Under the pieces are notes generated by a model. The model worked only from the letters and a program-made list of their open reading frames with translations. It had not been told where the DNA came from and did no database searches. A program made the position numbers and the translations under genes. Positions 1 to 7,901 of a stretch of 32,723 bases of DNA are shown here, in pieces. Every line of letters begins with the position of its first letter. Within the stretch, counting starts at the first letter, position 1. This DNA is from an uncultured Bacteroides sp. Its GTDB lineage: Bacteria; Bacteroidota; Bacteroidia; Bacteroidales; Bacteroidaceae. Location of the stretch: contig CAJKXC010000025.1 in the NCBI GenBank assembly GCA_905203765.1, positions 1 through 32,723 on the forward strand, given 5' to 3'.

Positions 1-1193
1 TGGGTAAAGTTCTTATTATCGGTGCAGGCGGTGTAGGTACCGTCGTTGCGCACAAAGTGGCTCAGAATCCTGATGTGTTTACTGAAATCATGATAGCCAG
101 CCGCACCAAGTCAAAATGTGACGCCGTTGTAAAAGCGATTGGTAACCCGAACATCAAAACCGCCCAGGTAGATGCCGACAGTGTGGACGAATTGGTGGCA
201 CTCTTCAATAGTTTCAAACCCGAAATTGTAATAAATGTTGCCCTACCCTACCAGGACCTCACCATCATGGAAGCGTGCCTGAAGACGGGCGTCAACTACT
301 TGGATACAGCCAACTACGAGCCCAAAGACGTAGCCCACTTTGAATACAGCTGGCAATGGGCTTACAAAAAACGTTTCGAAGATGCCGGACTGACCGCCAT
401 CCTCGGTTGCGGTTTCGACCCGGGAGTAAGCGGCATCTATACAGCATACGCCGCCAAACATTACTTCGACGAAATGCAGTATCTGGACATCGTGGACTGC
501 AATGCCGGAAACCATCACAAGGCATTTGCCACGAACTTCAACCCGGAAATCAATATCCGCGAAATTACGCAGAACGGACGTTACTACGAGAACGGCCAGT
601 GGGTGACAACCCAGCCTCTGGAAATCCACAAGGACCTGACTTATCCCAACATCGGCCCGCGCGATTCTTACCTGCTCTATCACGAAGAGTTAGAGTCGCT
701 GGTGAAGAACTTCCCCACCATCAAGCGCGCCCGCTTCTGGATGACGTTCGGTCAGGAATATCTCACGCATCTGCGCGTGATTCAGAACATCGGTATGGCA
801 CGCATCGACGAAGTGGAATACAACGGAATGAAGATTGTTCCGCTGCAATTCCTCAAAGCCGTACTCCCCAACCCGCAAGACCTGGGCGAGAACTACGAAG
901 GCGAAACTTCCATCGGCTGCCGCATCCGCGGACTGAAAGACGGTAAAGAGCGCACGTACTATGTATACAATAATTGCAGTCACCAGGAAGCCTACAAAGA
1001 AACAGGTATGCAGGGCGTCAGCTACACCACCGGTGTGCCTGCCATGATTGGCGCCATGATGTTCCTCAAAGGACTGTGGAAAAGGCCGGGCGTATGGAAC
1101 GTAGAAGAGTTCGATCCCGATCCGTTCATGGAGCAGCTCAACAAGCAGGGATTGCCGTGGCATGAGGTTATTGACGGAGATTTGGAAGTTTAA
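1..1193 (+). CDS. Carboxynorspermidine/carboxyspermidine dehydrogenase (saccharopine dehydrogenase family), 5' edge cut by one base
   Basis: The reading frame is open from base 3. The window starts with TG followed by GGT AAA GTT, so the ATG begins one base before the window and the protein is 397 residues. The N-terminus has a Rossmann NAD(P)-binding motif (VLIIGAGGVGTVVAHKV, about residues 4-20). Later parts match the saccharopine dehydrogenase fold: GCGFDPGVSG, then the long substrate domain and a GMQGVSYTTGVPAMIGA segment near the C-terminus. In Bacteroidetes this family reductively condenses aspartate semialdehyde with a diamine to give carboxynorspermidine or carboxyspermidine in the alternative polyamine pathway; the substrate here is inferred from family. 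The partner decarboxylase gene is not in the window. It lies 61 bp upstream of bcp on the same strand, with recA after that. Confidence 0.88.
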   Translation, partial: GKVLIIGAGGVGTVVAHKVAQNPDVFTEIMIASRTKSKCDAVVKAIGNPNIKTAQVDADSVDELVALFNSFKPEIVINVALPYQDLTIMEACLKTGVNYLDTANYEPKDVAHFEYSWQWAYKKRFEDAGLTAILGCGFDPGVSGIYTAYAAKHYFDEMQYLDIVDCNAGNHHKAFATNFNPEINIREITQNGRYYENGQWVTTQPLEIHKDLTYPNIGPRDSYLLYHEELESLVKNFPTIKRARFWMTFGQEYLTHLRVIQNIGMARIDEVEYNGMKIVPLQFLKAVLPNPQDLGENYEGETSIGCRIRGLKDGKERTYYVYNNCSHQEAYKETGMQGVSYTTGVPAMIGAMMFLKGLWKRPGVWNVEEFDPDPFMEQLNKQGLPWHEVIDGDLEV

Positions 1194-1205
1194 TCAATCA
1201 AGAAT

Positions 1206-1250
1206 GATAGTTGAATAACTATCAACTATCATCTATTAACTATCAACTAA
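1206..1250. repeat. Low-complexity spacer built of ACTATCAAC-type units
   Basis: The gap between the dehydrogenase and bcp is a degenerate run of units such as AACTATCAAC and GATAGTTGA, some inverted. Similar AT-rich microrepeat spacers occur elsewhere in this window directly before start codons. It supplies an unstructured A/T-rich leader immediately upstream of the bcp ATG, and no Shine-Dalgarno sequence is visible. Confidence 0.6.
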
Positions 1251-1254
1251 AAAA

Positions 1255-1701
1255 ATGCAAGTAGGAGATAAAGCGCCCGAAGTACTGGGCATCAACGAGA
1301 AAGGCGAAGAAATTCGCTTGAGCGACTATAAAGGAAAGAAGATAGTCCTCTATTTCTATCCCAAAGATATGACATCCGGCTGCACGGCACAAGCCTGCAA
1401 CCTGCGCGATAACTACGCAGACCTACGCAAAGCCGGTTACGAGGTCATCGGTGTGAGTGTGGACAACGAGAAGTCGCACCAGAAGTTTATAGAGAAAAAC
1501 AACCTGCCTTTTACCCTGATTGCCGATACGGACAAGAAGTTGGTAGAGCAATTCGGCGTATGGGGCGAGAAAAGTATGTACGGCCGCAAATATATGGGAA
1601 CCTTCCGCACCACCTTCATCATCAATGAAGAAGGAGTGATAGAGCGTATCATCACGCCGAAGGAAGTGAAAACCAAAGAGCACGCCGCACAAATCCTCTG
1701 A
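1255..1701 (+). CDS. bcp: Thioredoxin-dependent thiol peroxidase (Bcp/PrxQ peroxiredoxin)
   Basis: This 148-residue protein is a full-length Bcp/PrxQ peroxiredoxin, which reduces hydrogen peroxide and organic peroxides with electrons from thioredoxin in the cytoplasm. The peroxidatic cysteine is C43 in YPKDMTSGCT. The resolving cysteine is C48, five residues later, as in the E. coli type. The thioredoxin-like fold continues through GVSVDNEKSHQKF and the TTFIINEEGVI strand. It sits between the dehydrogenase and recA (23 bp upstream of recA), all on the plus strand, so co-transcription is likely. Members of this subfamily work mainly as monomers. Confidence 0.95.
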   Translation: MQVGDKAPEVLGINEKGEEIRLSDYKGKKIVLYFYPKDMTSGCTAQACNLRDNYADLRKAGYEVIGVSVDNEKSHQKFIEKNNLPFTLIADTDKKLVEQFGVWGEKSMYGRKYMGTFRTTFIINEEGVIERIITPKEVKTKEHAAQIL

Positions 1702-1724
1702 TTCAGAATTTATAATTTATAATA

Positions 1725-2768
1725 ATGGCAAAGAAAGACGAACTTATTTTTGAAAACGAAGGTGGCGGCAAGATGGCATCCAGCGAAAAGCTGAAAGCCC
1801 TGCAAGCCGCTATGGACAAGATAGAAAAGAGCTTTGGCAAGGGTTCTATCATGAAAATGGGCGACGGCATCGTCGAACAAGTAGAAGTAATCCCCACCGG
1901 CTCCATCGGACTGAACGTAGCTTTGGGCGTAGGCGGTTATCCGCGCGGACGTATCATCGAAATCTACGGTCCCGAATCATCCGGTAAAACGACTTTGGCT
2001 ATCCATGCCATCGCCGAGGCACAAAAGGCAGGGGGCATCGCCGCATTCATTGATGCGGAACATGCTTTCGACCGTTTCTATGCTGCCAAACTGGGTGTAG
2101 ATGTAGACAACCTCTTCATCTCCCAGCCGGACAACGGCGAGCAGGCATTGGAAATTGCAGAACAGCTGATCCGCTCTTCTGCTATCGACATCATCGTGAT
2201 TGACTCTGTTGCCGCACTGACTCCAAAGGCTGAAATAGAAGGCGATATGGGTGAAAACAAGGTAGGATTGCAAGCACGACTCATGTCGCAGGCTTTGCGT
2301 AAACTGACCGGTACTGTAAGCAAGACACGTACCACTTGTATCTTCATCAACCAGTTGCGCGAGAAGATCGGCGTTATGTTCGGCAATCCCGAAACAACTA
2401 CCGGTGGTAACGCACTGAAGTTCTATGCATCCGTACGTATCGATATCCGTGGCAGCCAAGCCATCAAGAATGGTGATGAAGTGCTGGGCAAGCAAACCAA
2501 AGTAAAGGTAGTAAAGAACAAAGTGGCTCCACCTTTCCGCCGTGCAGAATTCGACATCATGTTTGGTGAGGGTATCTCCCGTGCAGGCGAAATCATCGAT
2601 TTGGGTGCAGAACTCGGCATCATCAAAAAGAGTGGTTCCTGGTTTAGCTACAACGATACCAAGATTGCTCAGGGACGCGATGCCGCCAAGCAGGTCATCC
2701 TTGATAATCCGGAATTGGCAGAGGAATTGGAAGGGCTTATCTTTGCAGAATTGAAGAAGGAGAAGTAA
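1725..2768 (+). CDS. recA: Recombinase RecA
   Basis: RecA forms ATP-dependent filaments on single-stranded DNA, drives homologous recombination and, where LexA exists, stimulates its self-cleavage. At 347 residues it has normal length. The Walker A motif GPESSGKT is at residues 82-89, followed by FIDAEHAFD, the IIVIDSVAALTPKAEIEGDMG Walker B/L1 region, the L2 region FINQLREKIGVMFGNPETTTGGNALKFYASVR, and a C-terminal acidic/basic tail. The annotated start adds a short polar extension; an internal Met at residue 17 would also leave a complete core. The 23-bp upstream spacer is an AT-rich TTTATAA microrepeat without a Shine-Dalgarno site, and no LexA-type operator was recognised. A strong terminator follows. 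Confidence 0.98.
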   Translation: MAKKDELIFENEGGGKMASSEKLKALQAAMDKIEKSFGKGSIMKMGDGIVEQVEVIPTGSIGLNVALGVGGYPRGRIIEIYGPESSGKTTLAIHAIAEAQKAGGIAAFIDAEHAFDRFYAAKLGVDVDNLFISQPDNGEQALEIAEQLIRSSAIDIIVIDSVAALTPKAEIEGDMGENKVGLQARLMSQALRKLTGTVSKTRTTCIFINQLREKIGVMFGNPETTTGGNALKFYASVRIDIRGSQAIKNGDEVLGKQTKVKVVKNKVAPPFRRAEFDIMFGEGISRAGEIIDLGAELGIIKKSGSWFSYNDTKIAQGRDAAKQVILDNPELAEELEGLIFAELKKEK

Positions 2769-2791
2769 TCCGTTCGGGTTAATAGATAAAG

Positions 2792-2827
2792 AAACTCCCC
2801 GCAAGCAAGGACTTGCGGGGAGTTTTT
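2792..2827 (+). terminator. Rho-independent terminator after recA (probably bidirectional)
   Basis: A 14-bp perfect stem (AAACTCCCCGCAAG paired with CTTGCGGGGAGTTT) with a 6-nt loop ends in a T run. On the other strand the hairpin is followed by TTTCTTTATC, so it may also end the converging DUF4252 transcript. Confidence 0.9.
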
Positions 2828-2849
2828 ATCATTCATATTCCTTAGTATT

Positions 2850-3578
2850 CTATTCCAACTCTTTCAAACGCTTCTCCAACTGTTCCATACTCTTTTCAAA
2901 CTGTTTCCATGTATCAGCATCCATTTGGTCTTTCAGCGATTCCATATTCTTCAACTTGGTGACGCCCTTCAAACCTTTCACTGCTATCTGTTTAGACAGT
3001 CCCAAATCTCCCAGCCAGTCTTTATCTTTCAGCTTCTCTATTTCTGCCAGATTAATTTCGGGCAGATTAATTTCGGGCATCTGATAAATATTCACATTGC
3101 CGTCATTCCAACTGGTATTCTGATACATCATGATACGCTGAATATCCTTTAAGGTCATATCACCTTCCAGATATACAAACTTCAGAGTAGCAGCCCCATC
3201 TATAATCATAATCAGTTCCTTCACCTTATCCCCTTTCCGGCTGAGATAGAACTCCGAACTGGAAACAGTTCCTTTTTGCTTCATCAGCAGTTCGTATTTA
3301 GAGGACTGCACCAGGGAACGAAGATCCTTACGCAGGTCTTTCTTCACATTATTATCCATTGTGGAGAGTATTTGAACTGAATACAACTGCCCCGACACCT
3401 TACCTATATATATATCCTTTGCAAACAGATTCGGATTCGACTCTATCATCACTTTAGAGATATAGACTGACGACACCCCTTTCATATCCCCGTATTTGCT
3501 GAACAGGTTTTTCTGCGCCTGGCAGAGCAGGGGCAGCAACAACAGCATCCCCGCCAAAATCATTTTCATTGTTTTCAT
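2850..3578 (-). CDS. DUF4252 domain-containing secreted protein
   Basis: A 242-residue protein with a clear Sec signal (MKTMKMILAGMLLLLPLLCQAQ, cleavage probably after AQA or CQA). The family DUF4252 is common in Bacteroidetes; its members are exported, and no activity is established. The middle part has the family pattern with GVSSVYISKVMIES, a basic KKDLRKDLRSLV stretch and an LIMIIDG strand. The C-terminus is a Lys/Glu-rich helical tail (EQLEKRLKELE). A 15-bp tandem duplication at 3048-3077 encodes PEINLPEINL. It starts 6 bp after the anti-sigma-like gene and closes the sigma/anti-sigma operon, so it is probably a regulated target or part of the signal pathway. Confidence 0.82.
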   Translation of the reverse strand: MKTMKMILAGMLLLLPLLCQAQKNLFSKYGDMKGVSSVYISKVMIESNPNLFAKDIYIGKVSGQLYSVQILSTMDNNVKKDLRKDLRSLVQSSKYELLMKQKGTVSSSEFYLSRKGDKVKELIMIIDGAATLKFVYLEGDMTLKDIQRIMMYQNTSWNDGNVNIYQMPEINLPEINLAEIEKLKDKDWLGDLGLSKQIAVKGLKGVTKLKNMESLKDQMDADTWKQFEKSMEQLEKRLKELE

Positions 3579-3584
3579 ATCAGA

Positions 3585-4109
3585 TTATCTTTGAATTTCT
3601 TGTTTTATTTCCTGATTCACTTTCGTCAAGTCAAATCGTGTTTCTTCTACCTGTTCGATGCCTTTGTTCAGGTTTGTAGAAACTTCCATTAGAGTAGCTT
3701 GCAGCACTTTATATGCAGCCTCGGGGTCAGAGAAGGTATCTTGCGGCGTAGGCGGACGCATATCCTCGCCTATCCCTGTAACGCCATAGCCGATTCCCAA
3801 CAAAAGCAGAATCGTAGCAGCAATACCTCCTATCCAACGCCAGTTTCGTTTGGATCTGTTCCGATGGAAGAAGCGTTGTTCTTCCTCAACCTTTTCATCA
3901 ATCATCCGGCTTAGTTTATCCTCCAATCCGGCAGGAACATCCTCCACCATTTCCTGACAAAAAAAGCTAAGAAAAAACTTCTTGTCCTTTTGCAAGTGTG
4001 GGGGTACTTCTTCGGTTCTGAAAGCTTCTTTCAACAGCTCTTCTTCCTGCTCGTTAGTGTTCCCCTCGTAAAATGCAGCGAGCAGCCTTTCAATTTCTTC
4101 GACTTTCAT
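3585..4109 (-). CDS. Anti-sigma-factor-like single-pass membrane protein
   Basis: The product from the ATG at 4109 is 174 residues (MKVEEIERLLAAFYEGNTNE...). The frame stays open upstream, but that part overlaps the sigma gene and looks non-native. It has an N-terminal cytoplasmic helical region rich in Glu, a basic stretch FFHRNRSKRNWRW, one transmembrane helix (IGGIAATILLLLGIGYGVTGI, about residues 98-118) and an outer part with predicted helical/coiled pattern. This layout and its 20-bp overlap with the ECF sigma gene suggest the cognate anti-sigma factor, though no conserved zinc HxxxCxxC motif is visible, so the call rests on context and topology. Confidence 0.68.
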   Translation of the reverse strand: MKVEEIERLLAAFYEGNTNEQEEELLKEAFRTEEVPPHLQKDKKFFLSFFCQEMVEDVPAGLEDKLSRMIDEKVEEEQRFFHRNRSKRNWRWIGGIAATILLLLGIGYGVTGIGEDMRPPTPQDTFSDPEAAYKVLQATLMEVSTNLNKGIEQVEETRFDLTKVNQEIKQEIQR

Positions 4110-4605
4110 AGTTACTCCATTTATTAAATTCCTCACGTATTTTCTTTCTTGCCCGGGATAACAGTACACGGACATTGGTAGCATTCAATCCGGTAACCTG
4201 TTCTATCTCTTCGTAAGAGCATCCTTTGACATCACGCAGCGTCACCACTTTCTGTTGTTGCACCGGTAAGTGTGCAATGATATGCCTTACCTGCTGTGCC
4301 TCGTCCTTCGCCTCAAAGTTATCTGCCGGAGAGATATTGTGTACTTCGGTCAATTCCACGCTTTGCTTGTTCAATGCATATTTGCCCGAACGGAGCAAGT
4401 CAAAGCACATATTCTTCACCAAAGTAACGCTGAATGCTTCCGGGTTACTGATAATGGCCAGTCCTTCCCGCTTGTCCCATAGCTTCAAATAAGCTTCCTG
4501 CACCAAATCTTCAGCGTCGGCTGCGTTCTCCAATAGCTTATAGGCTATGCAGTACAGCTTACGATGATACGGCAGAAACTCTTTCTTAAAACTCTCAGCG
4601 TCCAT
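4090..4605 (-). CDS. ECF (RpoE-type) RNA polymerase sigma factor
   Basis: A 171-residue sigma-70 family protein of the extracytoplasmic function type. Region 2 spans about residues 5-70 (FLPYHRKLYCIAYKLL, DAEDLVQEAYLKLW). Region 4 spans about residues 110-165 and contains a helix-turn-helix (GCSYEEIEQVTGLNATNVRVLLSRARKKI). The product would direct RNA polymerase to its own regulon, held in check by the membrane protein encoded by the overlapping downstream gene. The three genes 4605-2850 form a probable operon. No adjacent SusC/FecR-like partner is present, so this is not a typical FecI/FecR glycan or iron system. Confidence 0.9.
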   Translation of the reverse strand: MDAESFKKEFLPYHRKLYCIAYKLLENAADAEDLVQEAYLKLWDKREGLAIISNPEAFSVTLVKNMCFDLLRSGKYALNKQSVELTEVHNISPADNFEAKDEAQQVRHIIAHLPVQQQKVVTLRDVKGCSYEEIEQVTGLNATNVRVLLSRARKKIREEFNKWSNYESRRN

Positions 4606-4670
4606 GGGCTTTCAAATCATTTTTTATGCTTATATCTATGAGACGTGAACAAAAAGGATTTTGTTACAAA

Positions 4671-4715
4671 GAAAAAGAAAAAATACACATCCCGGCAGTG
4701 ACGGAATGTGTATTT
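4671..4715 (-). terminator. Rho-independent terminator of the yeiH gene
   Basis: Read on the minus strand, a stem AAATACACATTCCG / CGGGATGTGTATTT (one G-T pair) with a 7-nt loop is followed by TTTCTTTTTC. It lies between the yeiH stop and the sigma-factor start and insulates the two units. Confidence 0.82.
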
Positions 4716-4740
4716 GCACAAAAAGTAATCAGGAATTGAA

Positions 4741-5817
4741 TTATATCAAAGCCGGTACTAAATATTTAGCCAGCAGAAAGCCGCCGACCACCAGCCAGAT
4801 ATAAAGTAGAAATGCCAGAACAAACGGCTTTGCACCGGCTTGCTTAAATTTGTCAAGACTGGTATCAGTACCCAATGCCGTCATTGCCATTGTAAGCATA
4901 AACGTATCAATATATTCTATCGCACCATTCAAAGGAATATCCTTTACTGTCGGAGCATCAAACAGATATTGCAGAAGAGAATTCAAACAAATGATTCCTA
5001 TAAAACCAAAGGCAAACCAAGGAATTGTTATCTTACTCTTTACTACATTGCCGTTGGCATCTACTTTCTTGCGTCCAGCCAATGCAAAACTCATAACAAC
5101 CAATACCGGAGCTAACATCATCACACGAATCATTTTTGTAATGGTGGCCGGTCCGGCAATGCCAAGAACATCTGTCGGGTCCATCGCATTTCCCGCACCA
5201 GCTACATGAGCTACTTCATGTAAAGTACTTCCCGTATAAATGGCAACTCCCATATTGCTCAAGCCATCCAACAGACCGGCACGGTACATGATGGGATAAA
5301 GAAACATAGAGATAGTACCGAAGATAACAACCGTAGACACCGCAATAGCAGTCTTATGTCCTTCACATTTCACTACCGGCTCGGCACCCAAAACTGCGGC
5401 CGCACCGCAAATAGCGCTACCGGTAGAAGTCATCAGTGCTGTATCTTTATCTATTTTCAATAACTTTCCTAATCCGATACCAATAAAGATAGTCCCTACT
5501 ACGATAATAGTATCAATCACCACCGCAGGCAACCCTACTTGTGCAACCTGCGTCAACGTCAGGCGGAAACCATAAAGCACAATACCTGCACGCAAAACCT
5601 GCTTGGTACAGAATTTAATACCCGGCACCCAGGTTTCCGGCAGATGGTTACGCAAGCTATTGGCGTATATCATACCCAAAATGATACCCACAATGAGAGG
5701 ACTAAAAGAAAGACTTTTTACAAAAGGAATTTCAGCGATATAAAAAGCTGAGAAAGAGAATAAGGCAATTAACAGAATGCCATGCATTGTATTGCCTCTG
5801 TTTCCACGACTGAACAT
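4741..5817 (-). CDS. YeiH family (UPF0324) putative sulfate/anion exporter
   Basis: A 358-residue polytopic inner-membrane protein, with about ten hydrophobic segments. Family hallmarks include SPLIVGIILGMIYAN near the N-terminus, KDTALMTSTGSAICGAAAVLGAEPV in the middle, and the STLHEVAHVAGAG segment. YeiH members are annotated as putative sulfate exporters, and a role in taurine/sulfonate-derived anion export has been proposed for relatives; the substrate here is unproven. The LysR gene lies directly upstream on the same strand, as yeiE and yeiH are neighbours in enterobacteria, so the regulator probably controls this gene. A TATCTTTG promoter element lies 45 bp upstream of the start and a terminator follows. 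Confidence 0.88.
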   Translation of the reverse strand: MFSRGNRGNTMHGILLIALFSFSAFYIAEIPFVKSLSFSPLIVGIILGMIYANSLRNHLPETWVPGIKFCTKQVLRAGIVLYGFRLTLTQVAQVGLPAVVIDTIIVVGTIFIGIGLGKLLKIDKDTALMTSTGSAICGAAAVLGAEPVVKCEGHKTAIAVSTVVIFGTISMFLYPIMYRAGLLDGLSNMGVAIYTGSTLHEVAHVAGAGNAMDPTDVLGIAGPATITKMIRVMMLAPVLVVMSFALAGRKKVDANGNVVKSKITIPWFAFGFIGIICLNSLLQYLFDAPTVKDIPLNGAIEYIDTFMLTMAMTALGTDTSLDKFKQAGAKPFVLAFLLYIWLVVGGFLLAKYLVPALI

Positions 5818-5861
5818 AGATTTGAATTTAGAGTTTACGACATTTATTTTTAAAACCGCCG

Positions 5862-5869
5862 CAAAGATA
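5862..5869 (-). promoter_or_regulatory. Probable -7 promoter element for yeiH
   Basis: On the minus strand this reads TATCTTTG, a perfect TAnnTTTG Bacteroides -7 element, 45 bp upstream of the yeiH ATG. No good TTTG -33 box is seen 19-21 bp further upstream, which fits a promoter needing an activator such as the adjacent LysR protein. Confidence 0.5.
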
Positions 5870-5934
5870 CGCTTTTCAATAGCTCTATCCTATTTAAATC
5901 TTTTTATACGTGATAACGAAAAGTAATAATTCTT

Positions 5935-6831
5935 TTACAACAGTCTGTTATTGTGCATGGCAAACTGCATAAAGACCTGCGCCAGACCACTCTCCTGCCC
6001 TTGCGGTTGGGCAAAACTGAAATCACGGATCATTGGCATTCCCTTTATTTCTACGACGCGCAGTTCTCCTGAAGAAAGCTCACGGGAAACGGAACGGACA
6101 GAGACAATGCCCAAGCAATCGGTATGTTCCAAAAAGAGTTTGATACTCTCTGTACTTCCCAGATACATCAATACACGCAACGACGATAACTTTATATTAT
6201 GCTGATGCAAGGCTCTCTCAAATACATCCAGTGTGCCTGAACCTCTTTCGCGAAGTACCAAAGGTAAATTCAACAATTCTTCCGGCGTTATTTCTTCCGG
6301 TACGGACAGTTTGCTACCGGTACGGATTACAGCCACAAGTTCATCTTTAAGAAAGGTAGTATATTTCAAGCTTGGCAAACGGAAAACACCCTCTACTAGT
6401 CCCAAGTCGATGCGGTGTTCCTGCAAGGCAAATTCTATCTCCCGGGAGTTGCCGTTCAATAAGGAAAGGTTGACTTGAGGAAATTTGCCGATAAAGCTGC
6501 CAAGCAGAGGCGGAAGCACATACTGCGCAATGGTAGTGCTGGCACCGAGTTTCAGTTCGCCGGTATACTCATTGTGCAGCAGGTGCATCTCATATTCCAA
6601 TCGTTTATAATCTTCCAGTATCCGCTCACAATGCTCCAACAGTAACTTACCGGATTCGGTCAGACTAATCCGGTTTCCCTGCCGGTCGAACAAACGTGTT
6701 TGGTAAAGAGTTTCCAACTCCTGCACATGCTTGGTGATGGCAGGCTGACTGATGAACAACTCTTGCGAAGCCTTTGTAAAACTCGAGTTCTTCGCTACGG
6801 ACTGGAATACTTTTAAACGAAAGTCACTCAT
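5935..6831 (-). CDS. LysR family transcriptional regulator
   Basis: A 298-residue LysR-type regulator. The winged helix-turn-helix is at about residues 3-62 (FQSVAKNSSFTKASQELFISQPAITKHVQELE, then LFDRQGNRISLTESGKLLL). A periplasmic-binding-like effector domain follows (LKLGASTTIAQYVLPPLL, IDLGLVEG, LPLVLRERGSGT). It starts only 2 bp after the DUF6621 stop and is followed by yeiH after 117 bp, so it is probably co-transcribed with the upstream gene and acts on yeiH. The effector is unknown; the YeiE/CysB-like arrangement hints at sulfur or small-anion sensing, which is inference. Confidence 0.92.
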   Translation of the reverse strand: MSDFRLKVFQSVAKNSSFTKASQELFISQPAITKHVQELETLYQTRLFDRQGNRISLTESGKLLLEHCERILEDYKRLEYEMHLLHNEYTGELKLGASTTIAQYVLPPLLGSFIGKFPQVNLSLLNGNSREIEFALQEHRIDLGLVEGVFRLPSLKYTTFLKDELVAVIRTGSKLSVPEEITPEELLNLPLVLRERGSGTLDVFERALHQHNIKLSSLRVLMYLGSTESIKLFLEHTDCLGIVSVRSVSRELSSGELRVVEIKGMPMIRDFSFAQPQGQESGLAQVFMQFAMHNNRLL

Positions 6832-6833
6832 AA

Positions 6834-7439
6834 CTATGCTTTATTTAAATCTTCGGATTTAATGCCGAATGCATGCAACACAGAATAAGCTACAAACTCG
6901 GAACGGCAAGGTAGTGGTTCAAGCAACTTATCCATCAAGAAATAAACAGCCTTATCCCCTTTCTCTTTGCCCTTACCTTTAAAGAACTGATGCAATCCAT
7001 CCTCTACCCTGTCTCCATACGAAGGATGAAAAGGCAGCAACATCAGACATTCCACGTCAGCAGAGTCCAAAGTCAGGTTCATTAAATCGAGAAACAAGTC
7101 CTCTCTATTAGTAATTCTTGCAGGACAAACCGTAGAAAACACAAATTCACCCAACGGAGTACGGCAAGCCATACCATCCAGACCGTCCAGGTCTGTCGGT
7201 TCGCAGCAATTCAGCGTATGAGTACCTTCATCGTGCACCAGCAATACTTGTATTTCATTGTCCCCTTCCCTAAGTCCCGCATCCAGGGCAAGATAGCTTA
7301 ACCATGCGGGCAAATCTATATTGGGCAATTCGCGTCCTAACTGTTCTTCCATAGGCTTCTTGCTTTGGGCAATCACCTCATTTACAAACGCGACATCTAT
7401 TAATATCACATTCTTTGAAAACTTTACGTCATTCGTCAT
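6834..7439 (-). CDS. DUF6621 family protein of unknown function
   Basis: A 201-residue soluble protein without signal peptide or membrane segment. It begins MTNDVKFSKNVILIDVAFVNE and contains ALDAGLREGDNEIQVLLVHDEG, and MACRTPLGEFVFSTV. I recognise it as the Bacteroides family called DUF6621; function is not known. It is the first gene of the DUF6621-LysR unit and diverges from clpB across a 462-bp intergenic region that holds the TGCA array. Confidence 0.72.
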   Translation of the reverse strand: MTNDVKFSKNVILIDVAFVNEVIAQSKKPMEEQLGRELPNIDLPAWLSYLALDAGLREGDNEIQVLLVHDEGTHTLNCCEPTDLDGLDGMACRTPLGEFVFSTVCPARITNREDLFLDLMNLTLDSADVECLMLLPFHPSYGDRVEDGLHQFFKGKGKEKGDKAVYFLMDKLLEPLPCRSEFVAYSVLHAFGIKSEDLNKA

Positions 7440-7583
7440 CGTACTTTGTTATTTAATAAATATGCCGTAAAGGTAAGAAAAGTTTTATTAATACTTTCAC
7501 CTTTGGTCGTATCCGGCACAAATAGTCCTATTTAATGTAAATTAGAGATACAGGGATACCCGCTAGTGAAACAAAGCAAGCAC

Positions 7584-7730
7584 TGCAGCTCTACTGCAGC
7601 GTTACTGCAATGTTGCTGCATCATTGTTGCAGTGTCACTGCATCACGGTTGCAGTAGTACTGCAGCTATGTTGCAGCGGCACTGCAACTGTGATGCAGCA
7701 GTACTGCAAATGTTTTGCAGTGACACTGCA
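7584..7730. repeat. Array of 14 TGCA cores at exact 11-bp spacing in the DUF6621/clpB intergenic region
   Basis: TGCA occurs at 7584, 7595, 7606, 7617, 7628, 7639, 7650, 7661, 7672, 7683, 7694, 7705, 7716 and 7727, with no deviation from 11 bp. The seven bases between cores vary. Most cores are extended as CTGCA or TTGCAG. Adjacent cores often form 15-bp dyads: 7628-7642, 7650-7664 and 7716-7730 are perfect 7-1-7 palindromes, and several others have one mismatch. A further TGCA at 7748 is one base off register. The rest of the 462-bp gap (7440-7583 and 7752-7901) holds AT-rich sequence with no gene; promoters for both flanking genes must lie there, but none is clear. Confidence 0.95.
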
Positions 7731-7901
7731 TCTCGTTGAAAGCAGTTTGCACTTACACAATGGTGCATTCGCCATACAACAGACATTTTGACATTTATCC
7801 TATCAAATTAACTGAAAAAATGTCCGAAATATGCCATTGGCAAATCTTTTGCGTCCTTCCAAGTGTTATAAAACTGATAAAAATAGAAAGGAGAACCAGA
7901 T

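Noticed and set aside
4110..4184. N-terminal extension of the anti-sigma-like protein
   Set aside because: The extension overlaps the sigma gene, and its translation (MLPMSVYCYPGQERKYVRNL) does not look native; the ATG at 4109 gives a sensible start.
7560..7760. CRISPR array
   Set aside because: The TGCA array has an 11-bp period with only four invariant bases; there are no 25-40-bp repeats, spacers of similar length, or cas genes.
7560..7760. Coding repeat (pentapeptide or similar) in the TGCA array
   Set aside because: An 11-bp period shifts reading frame at each unit, and no frame with a start and codon bias runs through it.
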